NCBI GenBank assembly: GCA_002077065.1
Contig: NAJO01000020.1
Coordinates: 186,001-250,000 of the forward strand
Length of the DNA stretch: 64,000 nucleotides
Source of the DNA: Cryoendolithus antarcticus
Lineage: Eukaryota > Ascomycota > Dothideomycetes > Cladosporiales > Cladosporiaceae
Reading direction: 5' to 3'
Positions within the stretch are counted from its first letter, which is position 1. The number at the start of each line of letters is the position of its first letter. Position numbers and translations under genes: made by a program. Below the pieces are notes generated by a model. That model saw only the letters and a program-made list of their open reading frames with translations, was not told where the DNA came from and searched no databases. This document shows, piece by piece, positions 21,424-32,727 of the stretch.

Positions 21424-22951
21424 ATGAAGAGCTTCGCCACCTCAGCAGCCCTCGCGCTGTGTGCTCTACTCACCACAACAGCAGCCCAGTCCTCCATCGG
21501 CGGCGCATCCTGCTCCCCGACGCTCACTGCAAAGAATGCCGCGCCTTCGGTTGCAGACGGCTACGTCACTCGTCTCGTTGCCAACGGCCTCACGAAACCC
21601 AGAGGCATCAAATTCGACTCTCAAGGTGCCCTTCTAGTCGTCGAATCTGGTGTCGGCATCACAGCCCTGAGTCTGGTAGACGCCGGGCAAAGCTGCCTGA
21701 GTGTCGGCAGCAAACGCACTGTCATCTCGGACCCGGATCTGAACCATGGTATCGAGGTCTCGTCGAACGGCAGCACGCTGTACGCGTCGTCGAGCGATGT
21801 TCTGTATTCGTGGGAATACTCGCCCCAGTCGCAGACGAATACTTCGGAGCCGATGGTGTTGATCAATCAGATGGCGGGTACCGACCATACGACCAGGACG
21901 TTGGTGCTTTCGAAGCATGTGCCTGGCATGATTGTAGTGGCGAGGGGGAGTACGTCAAATCTGGACTTGCAAGCTGAGGATCTGGGTAGCGGGATTAGTC
22001 AGGTCAAGGCGTTCAATCTGAACAATATGACTGAGCCGTATACGTACACTAATGATGGACTACTGCTTGGCTGGGGTCTGCGCAACGAAGTCGGTATTGC
22101 GGAAGAGCCGATCACTGGTGCTATATATGGCGTGGAGAACAGCGTTGACGAGCTCGAGAGGTCCGGCCAAGACATCCACCAGGACAACCCAGGTAAGTGC
22201 TCACTCTGCTACGCTTGACACTCATCAGCTTACAAGGATCGCAGGCGAGGAGCTCAATTTCCTCGGCTACCTTAACGGCACCGCCACCCCCGGCCAGGGC
22301 GGCCAAGGCGTAAATTACGGCTACCCGTCCTGCTTCTCCGCCTGGAACGCGGCCGACGTGCCAGACTTCACTGGTCAGACTGGCCAACAATTCGCCATAG
22401 GCAACCAGAATAGCACCGTCAACGACACTATCTGCGCCTCGCTCCAAGCACCCCGCTTGGTCTTTCAGGCCCACATGGCTCCGTTGGACATCCTCTTCAA
22501 CGAACAGGGCACCGCAGCATGGGTGACCTTTCACGGCAGCTGGGATCGCACGGATCCAGTTGGGTATAAGCTCAGTGTCATCGAATTTGCCAACGGGGAG
22601 CCAGTGCAGCCCAGTAACAGCACGACGGCAGCGATCGACATCGTCTCCAACGCCGACAACAGCAAATGCCCCGGCGGATGTTTCAGGCCTGTCGGGCTTG
22701 CGTGGGATAGCCAAGGACGGCTGTTCATGAGCTCTGACGCGACGGGAGAGATCTTTGTCGTGCTGAGGGCAGATGGGAATAGTACACAGACTGTGGGGAG
22801 TAATGCCACGGGAACTCTTCCGGATCAGGCTGCTTCGAGCAGTGGGACTGGGACAGCGGCTAGTGGAAGCGCGACGCCGTCTTCTGTTGCGAGTGTTGGG
22901 GGAATGAGCGCGTTGGCTGTGCTGTTTGGGGGTTTGGCCTTTGCATTGTGA
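21424..22951 (+). CDS. Secreted GPI-anchored PQQ-dependent sugar dehydrogenase-like protein (AA12-type)
   Basis: Six-bladed propeller protein of the glucose/sorbosone dehydrogenase family, like fungal pyrroloquinoline-quinone-dependent pyranose dehydrogenases (AA12). It would oxidise sugars outside the cell. Exon 1 is 21424-22192, a 52-nt intron is 22193-22244 (GTAAGT...CAG), exon 2 is 22245-22951; 491 aa. A signal peptide is clear (MKSFATSAALALCALLTTTAA). Core segments: LTKPRGIKFDSQGALLVVES, DLNHGIEVSSNGSTLYAS, LGWGLRNEVGIAEEP, IYGVENSVDELERSGQDIHQ, NYGYPSCFSAWN, AWVTFHGSWDRTDPVGYKL and CFRPVGLAWDSQGRLFMSSD. The last 50 residues are Ser/Thr/Gly-rich and end in a short hydrophobic tail (GGMSALAVLFGGLAFAL), a GPI-anchor signal. 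No cellulose-binding or cytochrome domain is attached. Many N-glycosylation sites. Confidence 0.87.
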
Positions 22952-23819
22952 GTGTGAAGGGAGTGCATGTTGGACATAAACACGCATTCCTTACGCATGG
23001 GGGCATGGCGCCTGGTACCTTGGTGGATTGTTGCTGTTACTGTAAGTTGATTTCGTGTTCTGTTGCTGCGTAGTACTCGCACTCTATCTGGTTGTCTGCG
23101 TCGCCTTCGTGCGGTCTCTAGTCATCGGTCGCGCTTGCCTTCCAATTGCAGACTTCTTCCCCAAACAGTGCTCCATACGCCGTCTGCATATCTGAGCAGA
23201 GATGAACGCTCTCCGGTCGCTCATAAAGTACCTGGACGGGACTGAGGCGTCCTTGCTTAGGCATGGGCATGGCAATGCGGGAGATCTGCGAATAGTGGCG
23301 AGTGTCGGCACATGCTCGTGACACCGCAGGACAGCAGCGAGGTCTCATGAACAGCGCCGACAACCTCAACGGCTCCTCCGTGTAGGGCATGACGACTACT
23401 TGCAATATGGCAGCCACGGGATATCCTAGGTATCGTCGCCAAGATCGTAAGGGGTCGTTTTGTTTCATAAGCAACAATACCAGCCACCCATTTTCTCACT
23501 GAATGAACTCACATGCTATTGTTGAGCCATCACTTCAGTTGACAATGGACTCAGTGCGTTCTCACATGCCTTCGACAGCGCCACCGCCTCCACTCCCCGG
23601 CAGCACACCGCCGCTAGCACATGACAGTCCTCCTCGACGAGCACAAGAGAGCACCACTGGTTGGCTAGGACCTCACTCACTCACTCACCAACTACCAACA
23701 ACAACGAGTCTGTATTATAAGTAATCCGGTCTCCTACCTTAGCAGGGAACTCTTCGGGCATTTATTTAAGTCCCTCGAGACTATCCGAAGCATCTTACAA
23801 GACCTGAGCAACGGCAGCA
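22952..23819. other. Intergenic; F-box gene promoter side
   Basis: About 870 bases with no recognised gene. It contains a small CTCA tetranucleotide tract (see separate entry). Confidence 0.4.
23672..23687. repeat. (CTCA)4 microsatellite-like tract
   Basis: Four perfect tandem CTCA units in a pyrimidine/A-rich leader about 130 bases before the F-box gene start; typical low-complexity promoter/5'UTR sequence. Confidence 0.6.
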
Positions 23820-25340
23820 ATGGCAGTCATGGGAAATCCCAGCATAGCATTCAGCAACATTCCTATCGAGGTCAGTATCCTTCATGTTAGTTTCTTGAAG
23901 TGGGGCAGTTTTCTAACGAGCCGTCTAGATCCACCAGCACATCGCCTCCTACTTCGAGAAAGACCAAGACATCGGCAACTATCGCCTCCTCTGTCGTGCC
24001 ACGAATGATGCCATCGATGCTGACGGTAACTCGTTCTGGCGTGCTCGCTTCCTCGCTATCTTCGAGAAGCCGAGCTTTGCCCACAGTGGATTGCGCTTGA
24101 CCGACAACAAGCAATACAGTGATTTGTACAAGAAGCGCAGGGACATTTTGATGTTCGGGTTGAAGAAGATGGGGTTCAAGTTTGGAGATACGAACCGAGA
24201 AAAGAAGTGCTTGGACTTGATGCTCGTCCTGATCAAGGGTTAGTCTAGGTGACGTTCAGCAAAGTTTGCTGTTCGCTGACGGTTCCAACAGAGGCTTGCG
24301 CAGACACCAAGAACGGAGACAAAGAAACCACCTACGCATCCAAGAACCTCGAGCTGATTCAGACCTTCAGCAAGAAGCATGGTCTCCTTGCCAACTACAG
24401 AGGTCGTGTCCCATCCGGCAGAGGTCCAGAGCACGCTTTCCTCGCCATCAAGTGCGCACTTGGGCCCACTCTATTCGGTCTCGAAGACCCTCTCTGCAAC
24501 GACCACTTCGGCTTCGACGAAGCCCAGCAAATGGCATACATGCCTGCGATCCATATGCCCATCTTCGGCGGCAGCAACGGCCAGACCATCAACATGCCAT
24601 GGCTTAACGCTCAGCTCACGTTCTGGCGCTATCACTTCCTGCACCAGCACGACGGACTCCTCCAGAACGACTTTAAGGCGCTTGAGGCCTGCGACCGCCC
24701 GCGTTACTGGAACACTCAACTCACTCAAGACCCCGCTCCCAAGGCTCTCGGGCGCCACTGGAAGGGAAGCTACGCTTTCGTAGACCGCGACGTCATTGCT
24801 CGTATTCGTAACGGCCATGGCCGAGAGTACCACATCCTCGACGAGATGTCCGGTGAGCAGACACCAGAGCCCTTCCAGCACATCTGCCTCGAGCCTCGTA
24901 ACCCGTGCGATACGGTCTGGCCCCAAGAGTTCGAGCAGCACCTGAAATCTCTCACCCCTCCTGTCAGGAAGGCTCGCACTCGCGCGCAGAAGCAAGGTAC
25001 CTACGATGGTCCTGAGCTGCAGTCTCTCCGCTTCGACGGCGAGGGCTACGACGCGAGCGAGGACTTCATGGCGAGTGGGTGGCTGAGTCAGCTGCCAGAG
25101 CAAGAGGGGATTCCGGGCTGGCAGAGAATGACGATGATGAAGTACTTCGTCGACGAGGACACCGGTATCATCGATCACGAGGCGCTGTGGGCTTACGAGG
25201 GGGTTGTCTTGCCTGGTGACATGATGATGGTGGGGAGATGGTGGTGCCCGAGCGATGGGGATGGGGCGAGCATGTACAGTGGGCCGTTCATCTTGTGGGA
25301 TGTCGAGGGGGCGAAGTACGAGGATGGGCTGCCGCGCTAG
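23820..25340 (+). CDS. F-box domain protein, function unknown
   Basis: Likely substrate adaptor of an SCF ubiquitin ligase, based only on the N-terminal F-box. Exons: 23820-23870, 23929-24238, 24292-25340 (introns 58 and 53 nt, GT/AG, phases agree); 469 aa. Residues about 12-50 read FSNIPIEIHQHIASYF then DIGNYRLLCRATNDAI, the F-box pattern (I-P-x-E-I, then R-x-L-C-R). Exon 1 encodes only 17 residues and the splice falls inside the F-box. The remaining 400 residues have no known repeats (no WD40 or LRR); they are rich in Trp, His and Tyr and include HAFLAIKCALGPTLFGLEDP and LWAYEGVVLPGDMMMVGRWW, a conserved-looking C-terminus. This resembles lineage-specific F-box proteins common in dothideomycetes. 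Target unknown. Confidence 0.8.
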
Positions 25341-25905
25341 GGTGGTGCATCGAGGGCTTCATGTTCTGCATCATTGGCATGAGGCTGTCGATGTGTGCTC
25401 GAGCTGGCGTGCGCGCCGTTTGAGAGGAAATGGAGACGGTGGTTTGTGGATGCTTTAGACATCATACGAGAGAGAGCGACCTCTTGCGGGCACTTTGGGG
25501 TTCGCCATTGCCGAAAGCCATTGCCGTCAAACGCCGAGCATGCTTCGCGACTTGCTCTGATATCCAGGTAGTCTGCAATGGCCCGATAGTAAGCAATTGA
25601 TTCATACCATATGACGTTAAACCACTGTTCTCACCGTGACCCACAACCACCTGATCCTTAGTGGATCAAATCGGCGGACGACAACATTCAGCAGAGACAA
25701 GCCCGCAATAGCCGCCCAGAGCCTATCAACCTCTCTGTCATCGACGAGCGTAGGGCGTTGTCTAGTACTTCCTACTCGTATCCGGATTCCTAAAATACCA
25801 CAGAAACAAGCCAATTGCTGTGTTAGCTTTCACCGCGTCGAGCGCTCCGTTGCATTCCACTGTAAATACTACTTATCTTGAGCCAACGGGCTTGTCTTTG
25901 TGAAG
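25341..25905. other. Intergenic spacer
   Basis: About 565 bases between two tandem plus-strand genes; no feature recognised. Confidence 0.4.
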
Positions 25906-27024
25906 ATGAGCAAACCAAAGGTTCTATTATTAGGCACAGTCGACCAGTCTGTCACCATGGCTCAAACGACCTCCAAGACCTGATCTGACACCATTCCAGC
26001 GCTCAGCCAGCTTTCGACTCTCTCCATGAGATCGCCACAATCGTCACCCCAAAATCGACGAATCGACAAGACTTCATCCAAGAATGCTCAACTCCTCACC
26101 TCAACGACGTGCAAGCAGTCTACCGCACGTTCCAGTCCTCCTCGATCACGGGACTCTGGGACGCCGAGCTCGTTGATGCCCTTCCCAAGACCCTCAAATT
26201 CTGCTCCCACGTCGGCGCCGGTTACGACCAAATCGATGTCCACGCCTGTTCTGCCCGAAATCCTCCCATCCATGTCTCTAACGTCCCCACAGCAGTCGAT
26301 GATGCCACAGCCGACACAGCGATGTTCCTGCTCCTGGGAGCATTGAAAGGGTTCAATTCTGGGATCTTCGCGCTGCGGCAGAAGCAATGGAGAGGCTCTC
26401 CAGCACCACCACTAGGTCACGATCCGAGGGGAAAGGTACTAGGGATCTTGGGGATGGGCGGGATTGGGAGGAACATGAAGGTCAAGGCTGAGGCTTTTGG
26501 GATGAGGATTATTTATCATAACCGAAAAGCTGTCAGTGAGGAATTGGCTGGAGGAGCGGAGTATGTGGAGTTCGATGATTTACTTGCACAGAGCGATGTG
26601 TTGAGTCTCAATCTACCGCTGAATGTATGGCTACCGTGATCTGCCCATCTTGTGATAAGAGTGGAATGCTGACAGGACTCGCCAGAACAACACCCGCCAC
26701 ATCATAGACGCACCCGAGTTCACGAAGATGAAGACCGGCGTATGCATCGTTAACACTGCACGAGGAGCTGTGATGAACGAAGCTGCGCTTGTCGAAGCAC
26801 TGGAGTCCGGGAAGGTCGCTTCAGCTGGTCTGGACGTCTTCGAAAACGAGCCCAAGATCCACCCAGGCTTGATCGATAAGCCTCAAGTACTTCTGCTGCC
26901 ACATATGGGCACGTACACGAAGGAGACGTTGATCAAGATGGAGGAGTGGTGTATTGATAATGTGCGGTCTGCCATCACGACTGGAAAGCTGAAGAGTCCA
27001 GTGCCTGAGCAGGCGGATCTGTAA
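25906..27024 (+). CDS. D-isomer-specific 2-hydroxyacid dehydrogenase (glyoxylate/hydroxypyruvate reductase-like)
   Basis: NAD(P)H-dependent reductase of 2-keto acids, probably cytosolic, 334 aa. Exons: 25906-25946, 26000-26624, 26686-27024; phases agree. The first donor GTCTGT is unusual, but the joined start MSKPKVLLLGTVDHAQPAF fits the family. Rossmann motif GILGMGGIGRNMKVKAEAFG follows FLLLGALKGFNSG. Catalytic residues of the family are visible: Arg in NTARGAVMNEAALVEALESG, Glu in GLDVFENEP, and His in VLLLPHMGTYTKET. VGAGYDQIDVHAC corresponds to the substrate-loop VGVGYDNID. Orthologues are annotated as glyoxylate or hydroxypyruvate reductases; the exact substrate cannot be decided from sequence. 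Confidence 0.9.
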
Positions 27025-27846
27025 TGGTCACGACATAGAATCATACATAGACTTCAATCAGCACATCCAAAGGACAGATGTCTCTCAAGGGAAACGGCAC
27101 TCTGTGTAACCTACAGTCGCCGGGGTACAGACAGCAGGACTCAAGTTTCGGCTCTCGATCCGATAGAGTCGGAGGGCATTTGGCAAGAACGCGATGTTGC
27201 CTTACTATGCAGGGCGTTCGCTTAAAAGTACGCCAACAATTTACCTTCTCATTTGAACCATTTCCCCACTCGGGGAGGTATCTGCCTTCTCCCGCCCCTC
27301 CAGATCACAACCGCAAGCGAAGGTCCTAGCATACCCCAGCACAGTAGCACAGAAATCAAGGTGACACTGTGATGCGAAATTGTCGAGCCACTTCGCTTGT
27401 CGCATGTCGAAAATCGCCAATCTTCCGACACGCGGGGTTATATTGATCTAAGCGAGACGTTTCTTCTTGCATTGCCGCTACCTCACCCCCCTGGCCGCCG
27501 AAGGATTGGCGGCGCAGGTTAGGCTAACGGTTTGCGGACCGCGTTACTTTGACAGAAGACGTGGCAAGCACATGGTTGCGGGTCTGGAGCTTGTTGTCTT
27601 TGATGCGGAGCCTGGTCTTGCTTCATTTTTGATACTTTGGAGTGGTCTCTCACACTATCTTCTCACCCTGAGCCCACGGACAAAGTGACAGGACGGTAGC
27701 TGGCAGCGATACTATCATAGTGGACATCTCCCACACTCTCACACGTCAGCACTTTCGCCGACCAAGGTCCATTGCTTGGTTGCGGCACGGCGATACGAGC
27801 CTTTCTGTACTGGGCCGGCGAAGGGGTCTTCTGATGAGAGGGCGCT
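27025..27846. other. Intergenic; upstream of Zn2Cys6 gene
   Basis: About 820 bases without a recognised gene or RNA. Confidence 0.4.
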
Positions 27847-29949
27847 ATGGCAGGCGCGGCTGAGGATGTGAACAAGAAGCAGCCACATGCGGAGGCGCAA
27901 GATACACCTCAAGATGCGCGACCTACTTCCTCACCCACGATGCAGGCCTATTCCCAGGACCCTACACAGTACTACAGTCACCCTTTAAACGAGCAGCAGG
28001 CGCGCTCACACTCGCCTAGCCAGCGCGACGCGGGCGCGCAGATGGCTTTGCCCGGGATCCACCAGTTTGAGGGACAGCAACAGATGCAGTCGCGCGCGCA
28101 ATACGCGCCTGTCAATGGCGCACATACACAGCATATGATGCATGCGCCACCGTATGCCTCGAACATGATGGCGTATCAACCCCAGCCAATGCTGCCTACG
28201 ATGCCGTCCAACGCGCCGAACGGACAGAATGGAATGATGCGCTATCCGTTACCGCCACAAGCCGGGTTAGACGCGAGGTCGATGGCAGGCGGGCGCAAGA
28301 CTGGTAAGGAGATCAAGCGACGTACAAAGACTGGATGCATGACTTGTCGCAAGAGACGAATAAAGGTATGTAGCTCTCGCGACTTGACGACGGATGTTCC
28401 GAAGATGCATCCTAGCGACGCGCATGAACGTTACCGAACACACGTGTTTCTCGCTAAGCAAGCGAGAACTCAAAGTCCACGAACATCATTTGCTGACATT
28501 ATTGAGCAGTGTGACGAAGGCGTACCGTCGTGTCGCAATTGTGCCAAGTCGAAGCGCGAGTGCTTGGGCTACGATCCGATCTTCAAGCCGTCGAATGGAC
28601 CACCGAATCTCAAGCCGGTACCCTCGCCGACATCACTCGAAGGTCCATCACCGCATGATGCTGGAGCAGGATCGAGATACCAGTACTCGACATATCCGGT
28701 CAATGGCGGCTACGCTCCACATCCGCCATCTGGAGATACGCAACGACCACCGCCATTTACATACCAGCCTCCGTTGGAAACGCAGTCACATGCACATGGA
28801 CCTCCTCAGATGCAACGAAACAGTGCGCCATCAGTCACGCTCGGAGGTGAGTGGCCATGCTTTCTCCCTATCATGTCCGCAGGTCCAGTGCACCTATCGA
28901 CTCAGCTGCATGTGTGAATTCGCGTGCTGTTACAATGTCGAGAGACTTTTCTCGAGCATATCCCGAAGGGCTCGAGAAGAGGCGTGTTCCTGTCTCTCCG
29001 CGATCTTGCATCTTGGACTTTCACTGTCGCGGTCAAGTCGATAGTTGCACCATCATTCATCGTTTGAAAGTGAGAAGACACTCAAATACAGCGTTTCGCT
29101 GACTTGCATGTAGCAACTTCGCAGCTCGTACCGATAGAGGACCTCTACAGCCTGGATGACGTACCGCCACCCTACTTGCCGAAAGACTCGCCACAGCCGC
29201 AATCCCACGAAGTGGGCGAGGTTGCTGCGTACTTTTCACAGCGGTACGCCCCAGGCCTGGACCGCTTATTCGAAACGACGTGGTACAGTACTCGTGGCCA
29301 GAACCGTATCTACGAGCACGCTGCCCTACGAGATTTTGTCCTACAGTGCATGACTCAGCTACGCTCCCACGACGGTACGAATACCGCCAATCGGTCTCTC
29401 GAAGCAAAGCTCGTGTGGACCTTAGCTTTGCTGCCACTGTCGGCGCTTGCGCAAAGTCCTCGAGCAAGCGACGCACTTCTAATTACACTGGAACCACGCG
29501 TCCTCATCCTTCAAGCACTACTGACAGGCTCATCACTGTCCCAATCCCATGTTCCTCTCCCTCCCCGGCCACTTCCAGAACGCTCAAATAACGAGGACAA
29601 AGCCACTTTCGCCCGCGAGTACTTCTGGCACCACCTCCTGCACTTCAGCGCTCTCTCCGACAGCCCTGCCGATGCTGAGCAGGCTGATGTATCCCTCGCA
29701 GCCATGCGCGGGGTACTGAACGTGCTCGAGAACAGGGACGTGCTGTATAGTATTGCAGTGACGCGGCATATCGGCGCCAGGTTACCGGACTGGAGACCTG
29801 GTGCACAGATCCAGGGAAGCCCGGAGGATGCGGATAAGTTGCGAGTCGCGCATCACTTCGTTGAGCAGGAAGCTGGAAGCGGTACGAGTCAGGTCGTGCA
29901 GAGGATCTGCTCGATGGCTCTTAGAGGTTGGGGATTGAGGAGACGGTGA
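27847..29949 (+). CDS. Zn2Cys6 transcription factor with Gln-rich N-terminus
   Basis: Nuclear binuclear zinc-cluster regulator. Exons proposed: 27847-28365, 28510-28846, 29114-29949; 563 aa. The first intron (144 nt) splits the zinc cluster between TGCMTCRKRRIK and CDEGVPSCRNCAKSKREC, so the six cysteines come from two exons. The N-terminal 145 residues are Gln/Met/Pro-rich and likely an activation region; a basic KEIKRRTKTG patch precedes the cluster. The linker is Pro/Ser-rich; the C-terminal part from DLYSLDDVPPPYLPKDSP to the end is helical (LDRLFETTWYSTRGQNRIYE, EYFWHHLLHFSALSDSP, VLYSIAVTRHIGARLPDWRP), like the activation/dimer region of sterol- or nitrogen-type C6 factors. The second intron is unusually long here (267 nt) and contains an open stretch in a different frame, so the middle exon structure is uncertain. 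Targets unknown. Confidence 0.78.
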
Positions 29950-30674
29950 TAGTGCCGCTCGACTCCTTGGTTTCGGTTGGAGGCCCACTTACCAACGAGA
30001 TGGGAGTGCTTCAGGGGTTGTGAAGACTTGTTTCCTCATTCTGCCTCGTTCGAGCGGGCATTACATGTTCATTTGTTTTGAAGTTCAAAGATACCACGAT
30101 GTTGCGTTTTGGAAGGAAGGAAGATCAGGCGAGCAGGCCGTATCGCCGCTCTGAGGTTATGCTAGCACAGTATAGCAGCACAAGGATTGTATAAGCTACG
30201 CCAACCATTGCGGAAGGCAGGGAACCTCTATATGGTGACCCCTGGTGAAGTGGATGGACTGTGACCACGAAACAGTCCGTGCGCATTGTTTGCGATTCTC
30301 GCCTTCCGAAGGCAGCGATGCGCCCGCCCAGACATGCACGACCTCGCTCGAGCTGTAATGAGAGTCTTGTTAACATCGTGTGGTAGTGATATGTTCGGCT
30401 AAAGGATTGACATACTTCATTCGGCTGGGCGTATGGCGGAAGCGCTTCTGTCTCTCCCCCTCGTGCGCCACCTTGGTGTCTTCCTCTTACGTGCGTCGGC
30501 GCTCATGCAGCTCCTATCCGTGCCTCGAGTTCGCGCCTCGGCAACGATGCGTTTCTGTCCTCGACAGCTTCCTCGCGAGCTCGCTGTATGCGAATTCTTG
30601 TGTCTGTGACAGACAACGACCTGCCGAACGGCATTTCGTGATAACCAGTTCTCTTCGATCTCAGCAAGATCTCC
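29950..30674. other. Convergent intergenic spacer
   Basis: Between the Zn2Cys6 gene and LSM8, which face each other; no feature recognised. Confidence 0.4.
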
Positions 30675-31062
30675 TCACACATGTTTCGTACTCCCCACCA
30701 CACTCCCCCTCACTTTCGTCCAATCAATGCTCCCATCCAGCTCCTCATCTACCAGTCCACAAATCACCACATTATCGCCTCGTACTAGGTACAAGCCATG
30801 CGCTTGCTCTGCGCTCGGCTCCTCGTCATCAGGCTCCCGGATTATGCGCTCGATCGTGTCTTGCAGGACGATGTTGGTGACTTGGTCGCAAGATATGAGC
30901 GTGCCGGTCAAGGTCCGGCCGTCGACTGTTAGGATAAGGACTTTCTCTATGAGAAGGGAAGCATGTTAGTACTCGAATCGGCTGATAGGCGCAGTGTGAG
31001 CAATGGGCCGAGATGAGGGCCAAAGGGGAGGACTTACTGTTCAAATATGAGTTCAGTGACAT
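30675..31062 (-). CDS. LSM8: U6 snRNA-associated Sm-like protein LSm8
   Basis: Subunit that defines the nuclear LSm2-8 ring binding the U6 snRNA 3' oligo-U tail in the spliceosome. Exon 1 is 31062-31038 (MSLNSYLN plus one base), a 91-nt intron is 31037-30947 (GTAAGT...TAG), exon 2 is 30946-30675; 98 aa, the expected size. Sm1 motif: NKKVLILTVDGRTLTGTLIS, ending CDQVTNIVLQD. Sm2 motif: LYLVRGDNVVICGLVDEE. The C-terminal tail SIDWTKVRGSVVGSTKHV is a hallmark of LSm8 that distinguishes it from LSm1. The gene is convergent with the Zn2Cys6 factor and upstream-adjacent to the HAD-like gene on the same strand. Confidence 0.95.
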
Positions 31063-31318
31063 TGCGCATGCAAATGCGCCAGAGTGAGGGAAGGAGCGTA
31101 TATGGTGCTGAGCCGCGCGAGATGCAGCAGAGCGTACTGGGTGACAGACACCAGAGATGCGATCGGGATGAGCAGATACTTAGATTGACATGACGGCTAT
31201 CTAGTGTTTAAGCTGCACTCCGTTTGGTACCAGGAAGCGCGAAGTTCACAAACGCATGGCTCGTGCAGACGGGTGCTCCCGCTGCATTTCATGGATGCCA
31301 AACAGTTCCAAACAGCTA

Positions 31319-32086
31319 CTACTCCTTCCCAAACGCCTCCTTCACGATCCCCACCAGCTCCCCCAACGTCCTCACCTTCAGCTTCCACCCGAATCTCTCC
31401 TGCCCCCCCAAGTCCTCCCCTCCGATCCTTCCCCCCCGATCAACCCAAACGGACGTTAGGCCCATCTCCTTCGCAGGGCCGTGATCATGCAGCAGACTCT
31501 GCGCCACATGCACTAGCTCTCCCTTCTCGACGCCGAGGTCCTGCTTCATATGCTCGAGCAGGTAGTGGAAATTGCGCAAGTCGGGTTTGTAGCTCCCGAT
31601 GTCTTCGGCTGTGTAGATGGCGTCGAAGTGGCAGCCTTTCAGCGGACCGGCGAGGGTCTGGGAGAAGGATTGTTTGTCGACGTTGGAGAGGGGGATGAGT
31701 TCGAAGCGCTTTCCTAGTGACTGAATGGCTTGGACAGTGTCCTCGAAGGCTGGGTACGTTCCGATAGCAGCTCCGTATTGCTTCGCAGTATTGTCGACTT
31801 CAGCCTGTGTGAGCTTCCCGTCCTTGACGACGTCTAGCTCAGATGCGTAGCGGCGGAGACCTTCGGCTATGACGTCTCGCTGTAGCATGGTCGGATGCTC
31901 GCGTTGCACGGCGCGGTCATGTTCGTCCAGCCGAGCGAGTGTCTTCTCGCGAGACGGCAGGTGAGGGCCTAGCGCTGAGGTGCAGGCAGTGGAGTAGATC
32001 CCAGATTCCCAATCCACAAGTGTGCCGTATATGTCGAAGGATAAGGCTTTGACCTCTCGCCAATTGATGTCGTCTGATGAAGCCAT
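31319..32086 (-). CDS. HAD-superfamily hydrolase, type II haloacid dehalogenase-like
   Basis: Cytosolic hydrolase of 255 aa, single exon. The nucleophile motif is SFDIYGTLVDWESG (D-x-Y instead of phosphatase D-x-D), as in L-2-haloacid dehalogenases; this group is often uncharacterised in fungi. Other HAD motifs: LIPLSNVDKQSF (motif II Ser), YKPDLRNF (motif III Lys), and LVHVAQSLLHDHGPAKEMGL with the acidic loop replaced by the dehalogenase-type VAQSLxHD signature. An alpha-helical cap lies between about residues 20 and 95. An in-frame ATG ten codons upstream (32116) is possible; MASSDD was preferred as closest to the domain. The 3' end is extremely G-rich on the sense strand (31381-31440 is C-rich on the plus strand). 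True substrate unknown; dehalogenation is only a family-based guess. Confidence 0.88.
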   Translation of the reverse strand: MASSDDINWREVKALSFDIYGTLVDWESGIYSTACTSALGPHLPSREKTLARLDEHDRAVQREHPTMLQRDVIAEGLRRYASELDVVKDGKLTQAEVDNTAKQYGAAIGTYPAFEDTVQAIQSLGKRFELIPLSNVDKQSFSQTLAGPLKGCHFDAIYTAEDIGSYKPDLRNFHYLLEHMKQDLGVEKGELVHVAQSLLHDHGPAKEMGLTSVWVDRGGRIGGEDLGGQERFGWKLKVRTLGELVGIVKEAFGKE

Positions 32087-32727
32087 TGTGATACAGTCTA
32101 AGACCGCGTACTTCAAGATTGGAAATGCTCTTGAGATCAGAAATATGAGGAGACTGATGAATTCACAGATGAGAGAAGAATTGTCTCAAGGTCTGCGAAA
32201 GATATATGTATCTCCCTTTCACCTACGAACTATGACCATCCTTGGCGACGCCTTACTACCAGACAGCTCCGCCGCAGTGCAGATCGCGCGCCACTATTTG
32301 GACACTCAGGGCCGCGCTTGACCACTTGTGGTGCTACCAGGGCGTGGACTCATTGATGAGTGCTACGACGCAGGAGGGCGATGGGAGGCAAAGTGCTGAT
32401 CTAGATGTGGGAGGAAGAAGTCTGAAAAGGATGCGGAAGGTATTGATAGCGACTGCGAAGCTCTCGAAGCCAAGCTTTTGATTCGCCACAGCTACAGTAC
32501 CCCGTATATTTCCATCGTCTCAGTTCGAACACCTGCTGTGCCCTGCAGTGATTTCTATTATTCCAGACGTTCCATGTACACATCTTCCATCCCATGCCCA
32601 ATGCGTCTCTATGCAGCAAAACGCTTTCAAAACTCAAGCGAGCCGAGGCAACCGACGAGCCTCTCTATAACGCCCTCCATCAGCTAGTCCAGTAAAGCCC
32701 AAATACCACTCCCAGTAGCCTAGTCAA
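32087..32727. other. Intergenic between HAD-like gene and CHD1
   Basis: Contains the HAD-like promoter and the CHD1 3' side; no supported gene. Confidence 0.4.
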
